Positions 1 to 9,900 of a DNA stretch of 20,225 nucleotides are shown piece after piece; within the stretch, counting starts at the first letter, position 1, and every line of letters begins with the position of its first letter. This stretch comes from Symbiodinium natans (lineage: Eukaryota > Sar > Dinophyceae > Suessiales > Symbiodiniaceae): positions 496,421-516,645 of the forward strand of contig CAJNDS010002288.1 of the NCBI GenBank assembly GCA_905221605.1, in the 5' to 3' direction. A model generated the notes under the pieces. The model ran no database searches, had not been told where the DNA came from, and saw nothing but the letters and a program-made list of their open reading frames with translations. A program made the position numbers and the translations under genes.

Positions 1-274
1 AGGGTAGGTAGCTCGTTTCGGGTACTGTTTAACGCTATTAGAAACCAGGAACCCGAGTAGAGGTTTTAGGTTTAGGGCTTTAGAGGGTTTAGAGGGCTTA
101 CACGCTTTTCTTGTTAGGCTTCCGGGTTCTGTTTGGCCTTCTAGGTTTTGCGGGTTATTCGAGTTTGTAGGTTATAGTGCTTATAAGAGGATTATTGGGG
201 ATTGTTGTTCTGTGTGTGGTGTTCCTATTTGCTGCTTGCACGCCGCATGACCCCCTGTCTGGAACCTTCCTCCA

Positions 275-352
275 AACCCGAAACCCTGAACGCCCTACAC
301 CCTAAAAACCCAAACCTTAAACCCTAAATCCTAAACCCTAAACCCTAAACCC
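275..352 (-). repeat. CCCTAAA-type repeats upstream of exon A
   Basis: Degenerate CCCTAAA units ending about 50 bp before exon A. The first 130 bases of the window carry the opposite strand (TTTAGGG-like). Confidence 0.75.
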
Positions 353-401
353 AAGCCCGGACCTGTTCACGCTAAGCAAGCAAGTTGTGGGGCGACTACA
401 G

Positions 402-469
402 TCCTTCACGAGAAACTGGGGCAAGGAGGTTTCGGCTGTGTGATGAAAGGCAGGATTGCGCAAAGCAAA
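402..469 (+). CDS. Kinase exon A: glycine-rich ATP-binding loop
   Basis: The frame with GAG at 410-412 reads HEKLGQGGFGCVMKGRIAQS, followed by K. It contains GxGxFGxV, the nucleotide-positioning loop of protein kinases. The exon ends at AAA (467-469) before GTGAGG, a good GT donor. The 5' edge is uncertain. CTACAG ending at 401 is the nearest acceptor, but the frame is open upstream to at least 362, and no AG|G acceptor of the type used by the later exons lies right at the motif. Downstream the donor runs straight into a G11 tract. Function (ATP binding) is from family knowledge. Confidence 0.8.
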
Positions 470-3188
470 GTGAGGGGGGGGGGGGCTTGGTTGGTATCGT
501 AATATAGTTCACTGAGCAACCGCAAATGAGCGCTTCTTAAGAGAAGACTCGCTACGCCTACAGCTTTAGACCTGATGTATAAAGAGCACGCTATGCCAGC
601 GCAAGCGAATAGAATGACTCGCTATGCTTTACACCTTAAACCTACATAGTTTGTATTGTTCCCCCTTAAACCAACAGTCCTTAGCAGGGAGTATAGTAAT
701 CCCCATTGAAATCCCCAGTAAGGACTGTTAGTATAAGGTGGAACATCACCCTTTTTGTCCCGGACCCCAGCAAACCTGACCAATGAACACTAACCTAAAC
801 CCTGAACCCTAAACCCTAAACCCTAAAACCCTCAACCGGAAACCCTAAGTAAGTGCAAAAAGAAGCCCGGAATCCTCCTCTTAGCACATGCAGTGATAGT
901 TACCCGAGTTAAACCCTAAAACCCTATCCGGTAACCCTTGCAGCTGAAACACCTACAAAACCCTAAGACATCCTAAGGCCCTAAAGACCCGAAACCCGAA
1001 GGCTCTAAAACCCCATCCGCAGCGTATGTTTGTAGAAGACTCACCATGCCCCCACATGTTAAGCCCAGAAAACTATGGACCACTATCCTGCATCAGCCGC
1101 AAGGCCGTTCCACGTCGAAAACCGGTGATGAAGCGGGGCCGTGAAGTTTGTGCCCCCCCTGAGAGATGGCACTCATTCCTTAGTTGTAGGACCGTGATTG
1201 GAATTGGATACACAGCTCTTCAGTTTGCGCGTCCACCTCAGAGGCATGGAAGTATTTCTAAGGTACCCGAAACAAAAACCCACAACCTAAACCCTAAACC
1301 TAAACACCATCGGTCTCGTGTAGGAGGCTTGGTGATTCGTTTCATTCGATGCCCTCATGATGGGGGGGGGGGGGGGGGGAGGGTGTCTTACCTTCTAAGC
1401 TTAACCCCCCCCCCCCCCAAAAAAAAAAAAAACAGTAAAACACGCACACAGACAACAAACAAAACACAACACAACAAAAAAGAGAACCACATCTAGCAGC
1501 ACTCCACAGTAAAAGCGCAGAGAGCGTTTGCAAGGACGTACTTCGTTGAAAAGTCCCAGGCATACCTGCTGGGGTTTTAGGGTTTTAGGATAGGGGTTAG
1601 GGTTTTTAGGGCATTTAGGCCGTTTAGGGCCGTTAGGGTTTTTTGGGTTTATGCAGAGTCCACAGAGCCCAGTTCTTGTGTCGAGTCCCGAAGAAGAGCT
1701 TCCGCCAGTTCTCGGACTTGCAGCGCGTTTTTCAAGAAATAAGGCCCAGGGGGGCGAGGAAACCTCAGACGATGGTTGCTAGAACATATATCTTGCATGT
1801 TCCCCTTTTACTATCAGTCCTTCATAGGGACTATAGTAACCCACCCCTTCTACCACTAAGGACTGTTAGATGCAAGGAACAATCAACCTATAACCCAAAG
1901 GGGGACCCTAAGCCCCCCTATAAACCCTAAGCCCAACTAAACCCGCAACCCTGCAACCCCCCTAAACCTAAAAGCCTGTGACCCTAAATCCGAAAACCTG
2001 AACCCACCTAAGCGCTATGCCCCTAAACCCTAAACCCAGAACCCGAAACCCTGGACCCAAACCCTTTCGCCCTAAACCTAAAACACCCTACAACCCTAAT
2101 CCCGAAAACCATGTGATACTTTGAACCCTGATCGTACAACCCTAAACCCTACAACTCCTTTGATCCTAAACATCACCAATCCAGATCCCTAGAAAAGCCT
2201 TAGAACGTAGGGTTTCCGGAATTGCACTTATTCATTTCTCTAAGGGTAGGTACATGGTCCTTAATACGGGCCCTAAAAAGGGTACCCCTTCTATGCCCCT
2301 TATATACCCTACTCCAATTAAGGACCATTCAGGGGTTTAGGTTTGAGGGTTAGGGCCTATAAAGCCTTAGGCGCCTTTATGACGTCCGCCCTGCAATCCT
2401 AAACCTTCCTACCCTACACATGACTGCGGACCTAGGGTCTTTGGGGTTTCAAGGCCTTTGTCTTTTAAGGTATTTCGGGTTTGTTTAAAGATTCTAGGGC
2501 TATGAGCTGTTTTTGTTAGGGCGTTCAGGGTTTTCAAGGTTTTGGGGGGGGGGGGGGTTCGGGTTTGGGGGGTACCACCTTCCTTCGATTGTTGGAGCGG
2601 CGTGCCTTATACCTGCACCCTAAACCCTAAGACACCAACCCTCTAGCCCTCTTTTTCAACTTACAAACCTAAACCCATGTACTATCCTGACGCGGGGGAA
2701 CCCCAATACCCAATATCCCTCTCAAGCCCAGACCCATTTACTTTTGGATGTTTCCAACTAAAAATGTTAGGGGTTTTGGGGGTGAGGGGGGTTATGTGGG
2801 GTAACCCTACACCCTAAACTAACTCTACAACCCTAAACCCTGAACCCAAAGCTTACGAGGCATGGGGGCCTTTGGGAGTAGCCGGAAAAGCTTTTGAAGA
2901 GCCTTGGTCCATGGAAAACCGGAGCATTCTCTCCAGCTTCCTCTGACTTTCAGACCAGAACTCAGAGTGCTATGACATGCTGAGTCGGTGGCAACGCTTG
3001 CCCAAGAAGATTTCAGACGACCGCCATGGACAAGAAGTTGTTTTTGCTGGGCGTGAACGTTTCAGGACATCAGGCTTCATGAGGTTTGTGGCAAGGTTTG
3101 GACTTGGCATCTTCGGCTTTGAGTGCACAAGCAGCAAAAGAAAAAACATCCACCCTATAACTGAACCTAGACCCTTTCAACCCCCCCG

Positions 3189-3228
<40 letters not shown>

Positions 3229-6200
3229 GAACCCTATAAACAAATTACCCTAAACCCCAGACCTAAGCCCTCAAAGCAAGTTTTCTTCTTGGTCAAAGGC
3301 TTGTGGCTCGCGGTCGGGGCGAGGATGAGCTGGACATGAGTAACACTGAGCCCTCAACCCTTCAGATTGGCGAGTGTGGGTTGAGGGGATTAGGGGTTTA
3401 GGGGTTAGGGGTTAGCGTTTAGGGTTGGGTTTATCGGGTTTATAGATAGGGGTTTAGGGTTTACCACAGTACTACCTAGAGCTCCCGAAAAGCTTTTTTA
3501 GAACAAAAGCAGGAATTATATTCAGCAAAAGTTCTAGAGGGGGGGAACACATCAATTACTAACAGTACTCATTATGTCCCTATGTGCCTAAGTAAACGAT
3601 TAAACCCCCCCCCCCCCCCCCAAAAAAAAAAGAATACAAAAAGAAAAAACGCTATGCTAATTATTCAGGCCCCTATGCTACCCTATTTGACTTCCACTCA
3701 TTTCCATGCACGAAGCTTTGAAGTACGATGCGTGGCTGTGCCCTAAGCCTTCAACCCTCAACTTTGCCCCAAACATTACGCCCCAAACCGGTTTAAACCC
3801 CGAACCCTATAAACTCTGCACCCCTTTGGCGCCTTCCTGCGCAGGCCCTTCGGAATTTGCGTCACCCGCACATCATTCGCGTACTGGACGCCGCCCGACC
3901 AAAACATCTTGATTTTAGGGGAGAGTTTCTGACAACAAAGCTATGCATGCCTGAGTAGTGTGGCAAGGAGAGGGAGCGAGGCATGATCAGGCTGGTGGTG
4001 TATCCAGGGGGCGTCTCGGGATATGGATGTCGATGGCAGCTTCGCCGAATTTTCGGATGGCCCGCGAAACCTCACAACTCAGCCCTTTACCGCTGCCATG
4101 CGTAGCAGGCTTACTGAGAGGAGCCCTGGGACCTACAGCAAAGCACGAAAGCCTACTGTAGAACAGCCTTAGTTGGTGAAACCCTCCAAAATCTGACACC
4201 CTGAGCCCCCAGGCGAGGTCGGTTGCCGGGGCAGTAGCCTACTTGGAGGTTCATGGCACTTAACCAGTTATAACTGTACTTGGAACCCACTTGTAAGCCC
4301 CTTAAGTGCCCTCATATGGTTATACGTACGGTTGTAAGTACAGATATAATTGGTTCATAAGCACCATGAACCTCCAAGTAAACCCTAAATGAAACTCCGC
4401 CCTCGGCCTAGCATTTGGTTGGTTTTTCCGGTCTAGAGGAGAACGTTTTGAGGCTGGAGTTTTGAGAGCATTGATGATCAGATTGCAGCGGCCAGACGAG
4501 TTGCCGAAACATGGTCTACGGCAGGGTTCAGGAAACCCTAAACCCTAAACCCTAAACCCTAAGCCCTAAGCCCTAAGCCCTAAGCCCTAAGCCCTAAGCC
4601 CTATATCGTCAACGCGCTTGGAAGTTGGCAGTTCAGGTCGCTGATCATCCGGACTCGATTTGTTTCATCATGGAATACGCAGCGGGAGGAGAGCTGCCGC
4701 ACCCTTGGGTTTAGGGTTTAGGGTTGAGGGTTTAGGGTTTAGGGTTTAGGGTTTAGGGTTTAGGGTTTAGGGTTTAGGGTTTCGTGTTTAGGGTGTAGAG
4801 GTGCAGAGGTGTAGAGGTGTAGAGGTGTGGAGGTGTGGAGGTGTAGGGATTAGGGTTTAAGGTTTAGGGTGTAGGGTTTAGGGTTTAGGGTTTTGGTTTA
4901 GGGTTTAGGGTTTAGGGTTTAGGGTTTAGGGTTTAGGGTTTAGGGTTTAGGGTTTAGGGTTTAGGGTTTATGCTTGGATGTTCCTTCGAAGGTCCATCTG
5001 TAATTAGCCCCAGGTATGGATGCGTTTGTCCAAAGAACCATACCCAAAACCTTTACCATTAGGCCTATTTTGGTTACAGAATTCGAAGAGCCCTCCGAGC
5101 CCAGTATTCGTCGAGGTCCTGTTAGTACTTCCTGCCTGCTTGAACCAGTTATATGGTTTAGGGTTCCGGGTTTAGGGGTTTAGGGTGACATGGGGAGTTC
5201 CCTACTCTTTGGTTTCGGAGCTGTATACTCAGGGCACCGCACAGACCCATAATTTCATTCAGGGAATCCCATCCATATGGTGATTCCTCAAAGTTATGGT
5301 CCCTTCTGGGGGTACCCTAAATATTCGGGTACCCCTAAACCCTCAACCCTCAGCGCTAAACCCTTGGCCCAACTAGCAGCCCCAAAATTGACCAGAGTTT
5401 GGAGAAGCGTCCGGATGTGTTCATGTGTGTGTGGCCTCGGCCAACACATTCGCTTCTCAGGAGGGTCCACTGATAGTCCCATTGCGGAGCCAGTAAGGTT
5501 GCACCCTACTAGCCCAGAACCCTGAACCCTAAACATGTGTGGGGGGGAGGGATGAGCAAGATAATCGACTGGTTCGAACGACTTCATTTCGACCATGATT
5601 TTCACTTGACTTTGTAAATTTGCGCTCCGTTTGGGATGAGGGGGGGCGGGGGGGTACCTGTATGAGCACTATCGGCGGGATCTTCTTTATGGAGCCATTT
5701 GCTCTGCAAGGCATCTTGGACAGTTCCGGGTTTGATGAACCAAGACCCCCAAAATGACTAAAATTCGGCTAGCCCCTGCACGGTAAACCCCAACCCTAAA
5801 CCCTAAACCTCAAACCCACAAGCAAGAGCCCTTCGGGCCTTCGGATGAGGGTTCAGGGGTCTAAGGATGGGAGTTTGGGGTCTCTTCATACACCCGAACC
5901 AACGACAAGACAGGGGGGGGGGGGGGGGTACTATAATTCCTATGAAGGACTGATAGGATAAGGGGGAAAACCCCAACCTAAACCCTACAAGCCTCAAACG
6001 AAACTCGGGCTAAGGCGCGGCTATGTCGAGGAGCACTCCTTCCTCGAAGAGGACGAGGTCTGGCAGTGGTTAGGGTTTGGGGTTTGGAGTTTGGGTTTAG
6101 GGTTCAGGGTTTAGGGTTTAGGGTTCAGGGTTTAGGGTTTAGGGTTTAGGGTGTAGGAGCAAAAAGTTGGACCACCAGGCTCATCTACTGCCAGGAAGTA

Positions 6201-6916
6201 GTGGGTGGTTCTGTGGCTTGGGTCTGTTGGCCCGGACATGGCAGCGAGGCGAAGTGTGGGGACATCAAGGTCAGACATGTGCTACAAGCGGATTGTTGGG
6301 CTACAGGGGCCCTAAACCTTAAACCCTAAACCCTAAACCCTAAACCCTAAACCCTAAACCCTAAACCCTAAACCCTAAACCTTAAACCCTAAACCCTAAA
6401 CCCTAAACCCTAAACCCTAAACCCCTCGATTCTGGACTCCGGGCCCCTCTCGCGCCCCTTCCGGCCCCCTAAAAGTCCCATACCTTCAAGCCTAAGCTCC
6501 AAAAAAAGCGAGCACGACGATAGACTAAACCCGAAACCCTAAACCCGAAACCCTAAACCCTAAACCCCAAACCCCAAACCCTAAACCCTAAACCCTAAAC
6601 CCTGAACCCTGAACCCTAAACCCTAAACCCTAAACCCTAAACCCTAAACCTTAAACCCTAACCCCCCAACCCTAAACCTCAAACCCTAAACCCTAAATCG
6701 AGCCGACCCCAGTGGCCAAACTCAAAACCATGCAGGCACGAACCTTCTTTAAACAGATCGTGCGAGCCGCCAGAACCCCAGAGTATGGGGTTCACGGTTC
6801 TTATGGGGGTTTAGGGTTTTGGGTTGCTTTCTATAGTCTTCGGGTTTAGGATTTATGGCTCTTCTGGGGGTTTAGGCTTCAAAGCTTTTAGAGTACAGGG
6901 TTTAGGTTTGTGTTTT

Positions 6917-6955
<39 letters not shown>

Positions 6956-9900
6956 AAGGGTTTAAGTTTTGGGATTCAGGGGGGATTTGATTTCTTTCGG
7001 GCGGCTGTAGGGTTTAGGCTTTAACCAGCTTTGGGGGTTCAACCGGCTTGGGGTTTGAAACGGTTTGGGCCTCACCCCCCTTAAACTAACAGTCCTTAAT
7101 AGGGATCATAACAGGGGGTACTCTAAAGCCTTTTAAGGCCTGTCAGTATAGGGGGCAACATCCCAAATTAGGACCCTAAACGCTCTAAGCATATTTTGCT
7201 GCCGTTGCGTAGACCACGAATGGCACTGCACGTCACTAGAAGGGCCTACTTGTAGGTTCATGGTACTTAGTAATCTACTTATAACTGTACTTAACCCAAC
7301 TGTATCCCCATTCGGGTACTTAAGGGATGTATAAGTGGGTTACAACTATACTTATAATTGGGTTATGAGCACCTTGAACCTCCAAGTATAGGGCGTTTTG
7401 CAAGGTTCAGCACATATGGTTCATCCCGGAGTCATTGGCATGGTTCTTTTGTAGGGTTGAAGCTGTAGGGTTTTTTTAGGGCGTGCTATGTTTGTCGAGT
7501 TTTCAGGTGTGGTAGACTTGCCTTCGATGCTCAGTATTGCTTCAGCTCAGTACTTCGGCTCAGGGTGCCGCTTCGGCCAAAGAACACGGCTGTCCATGCT
7601 TGATTCCCCTAGGCCCTGATTAGGGACCCAAAAAGGACATAGGCAAAAGCATTTTATAGGGATGTCCCTAGCTTATAGGGCTTCATTCTAAGGGCGTTTA
7701 TATGGGAGATCCCTATTCTATTTTTTGCTAATGTGTTTTTTGGGCGCCCGACCTGAAGCCGCGGTGGCAGTGACATGTGAGAAGCCCTCCTCGACCCTAA
7801 ACCCTAAACCCGAGACCCCGCCGTGACTCGCAGGCCATGAGCCCAACCGAATCATTCAAAGACAACATGTCATGACACAACCCTAAACCCTAAACCCTAA
7901 ACCCTAAACCCTAAACCCTAAACCCTAAACCCTAAACCCCTGGGAGCCCTGACGCACTGAAGCCCTCAGACCTGAATCTGGCTGCCTTCATCGTCATTCG
8001 CTCGTGGTTTTACCGTTTACTGCCTTTGGGGGTTTGCTTGGACTGGCTGGTTCTTCGTAGGGAATGAGGGAGTGAGGTACAGAATAATTTCCCCCTATAT
8101 ATATATATATACCCTTTAAGGGATTATACACAGGCTGCCTCATTCCCCCCTTCCCTACAAAGAACCAGGGGGTGGAGGCGTACTTTTAAGTAGCATAAGT
8201 ACCCGAAGGAAGTACATAACCATGGTGACCCTTCTTATATCCCTACTAGTAAGTACCCATGAACCTCCAAGCAGGGCCAACCTCCCGAAACCCGGCTCAG
8301 GTACACTATATTCACAGCAAAAAGATCATACACCGCGACCTGAAACTCGAGAATGTCCTCCTTGATGCGCACAACAGGCAAGGGGGCCAAGCCTCAGGCT
8401 GTTTAGGGTTTAGGGTTTAGGGTTTAGGGTTTAGGGTTTAGGGTTTAGGGTTTAGGGTTTAGGGTTTAGGGTTTAGGGTTTAGGGTTTAGGGTTTAGGGT
8501 TTAGGGTTTAGGGTTTAGGGTTTAGCATGTTTAGGGTCAAGTAAACACAAGAGGTGGGTTTTCGAACATAGGGGTGTAACCCTCCTGGAGGTCCTTCTCA
8601 GGGTACCAAAGGAACACCCGAGGTTGGGTCAAAACCTCGAGTAATCCGACGGCGCAGGTGCAAAATCGTGGACTTTGGCCTCTCTGACTATGTCTCCTCG
8701 AAGGCCATGAGCCCTTTGAAGAATTATAGGGTTAATAGGGTTTAGAGTTTCGGGTTTAGGGTTTAGGGTTTAGGCTTGGGGTTCATGAGGGGTAGGTACC
8801 TAGGGAACCTTAGGGAAGCTTAGGGAGCCTGGGGAGTAGTAGTGCGCATTAGGTAACGACAGAAGTCGTTCGTATTTCCTTGGTCCGAAAACCCTAAACC
8901 CTAAATCCTAAGCCCTAAGCCCCAAGCCCGAAACTCTAAACCCTAAACCCTAAACCCCAAACCCCAAACCCTAAACGCTAACCCTAAACCCTGAAGCTAC
9001 ATGTGGATCTGGTAGGGACCGTAGGTTCATGCAGGACCAGGACCTAAACCCCGCCTCATAGTGGACCCGACGCCCTAAACCTTAAACGTCGCACGATGTA
9101 GGTATCTCGACCGCACGAGTCTCTGGATCTGATCAAATATTCCCAACAGTAGAGGTCTCTTTTCGGAGGCCATGATTGATTTGTGGCATCGACAAGGCGA
9201 TTACACCCTTTTTTGGGGAAATGCCCGTATGTTCTCCGCACATTTGCACCACCTCACGTCGGGATCATGCGCAGAATAAGCGCCGACCTATCAGCTCCGA
9301 TGCCTCAGCCCCTCAGGCCGACTCGCAGGTTCATGGGGTTTAGGGTTTAGGGTTTAGGGTTTAGGGTTTAGGGTTAGGGTTTAGGGTTTAGGGTTCAGGG
9401 TTTGGGGTTTGGGGTTTGGGGTTTAGGGTTTTGGCTGTACGTACCCACGAACCTTCAAGCCGACGTCGACCCTTTGCTAGCACCGTGTTTGGGCCCCAAA
9501 TCCATCCTGAGACGACCAGATCTTTGCTTTGAGCCCTACCCCTAAACCCTAATCCTGAAACCCTACATCGCGGTGCAGCGTCAAATCATTCTAGTTTAAG
9601 GTTAGGTGCCCTTTTGAGGGCCTCAATATGTAAAACGCAACACCCTAAACCCGCAAACCCCATAACCCCTTTCAAACTTAAAGCTGCAAAGTTCAGGAAA
9701 ACCCTGAACAATGAACCCTAAACCCGAAGCCCCAAAAAACCCCTAAGCCCTTTTTTATTATTAAGCCCCAGACCCCAAAACCCCAAAACCCCAAAACCCC
9801 AAACCCTAAACCCTAGACCCTCCTAAACCCTCAACCCTGCCAGACCCTAAACCCTCCTAAACCCCAAACCCTCAACCCTGCTAAACCCTCATAAACCCTA

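Larger units (their letters stand above)
470..1636 (+). other. Intron-like region A with possible unrecognised exon
   Basis: This stretch begins at the GT donor of exon A and holds a G11 tract, a hairpin element (658-744), CCCTAAA-type repeats (about 785-835 and 902-1010, and a few copies near 1285) and G18 (1362-1379). A C14A14 tract follows at 1405-1432, and TTTTAGGG repeats at about 1571-1640. Non-repetitive stretches at 1021-1270 and 1500-1565 could hold the missing beta-3 (A-x-K) exon, but no frame there is convincing. Confidence 0.6.
1745..3844 (+). other. Intron-like region B, degenerate telomere-type repeats
   Basis: This is mostly degenerate CCCTAAA (1905-2200, 2610-2640, 2800-2855, 3160-3265, 3735-3810) and TTTAGGG (2335-2360, 2430-2575, 3385-3465) with two hairpins. 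Non-repetitive DNA at 2855-3130 includes a clean CTTTCAG (ending 2953) before an open frame reading YDMLSRWQRLPKK. I do not recognise this, and it may be an exon or chance. HEALKYDAW near 3708 resembles a beta-4 strand but duplicates the role of exon C. Coding status of both is undecided. Confidence 0.5.
3893..4636 (+). other. Intron C (GC-AG, 744 nt)
   Basis: It starts GCCCGA and ends GTTCAG. Contents: a 141-bp hairpin element at 4240-4380, unclassified DNA, and a CCCTAAA array with a CCCTAAG variant block at 4536-4603 just before the acceptor. The boundaries rest on the in-frame join LDA/VADHPDS. Confidence 0.8.
4699..6014 (+). other. Intron D (GC-AG, 1316 nt)
   Basis: It starts GCACCC and ends GCTAAG. 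TTTAGGG arrays fill 4710-4969 on the donor side. CCCTAAA-type repeats appear only later (5322-5350, 5520-5535, 5784-5815, 5969-5985). It also holds a 58-bp hairpin (5402-5459), a half hairpin at 5935-5965, and a short exon-like frame at 5552-5614. Confidence 0.8.
6058..6735 (+). other. Intron E (GT-AG, 678 nt)
   Basis: It starts GTCTGG and ends CATGCAG. TTTAGGG-type repeats occupy 6069-6156 beside the donor, and two CCCTAAA arrays (6310-6424, 6524-6698) lie before the acceptor. The non-repeated stretch 6157-6305 shows nothing I recognise. Confidence 0.82.
6769..8300 (+). other. Intron F (GC-AG, 1532 nt)
   Basis: It starts GCCAGA and ends GGCTCAG. TTTAGGG-like DNA lies on the donor side (6805-7022) with T14 then G29 (6913-6955). 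At least four hairpin elements follow (7073-7159, 7247-7388, 7623-7745, 8048-8167), then CCCTAAA blocks (7795-7810, 7881-7939). It looks like a landing zone for small inverted-repeat elements. Confidence 0.82.

Noticed and set aside
3690-3760. Extra kinase beta-4 exon reading HEALKYDAW
   Set aside because: It resembles a beta-4/beta-5 stretch, but exon C to exon D already joins in frame without it, and no AG|G acceptor precedes it.
4710-8520. True chromosome end (telomere)
   Set aside because: Arrays are short, internal, in both orientations and lie between kinase exons.
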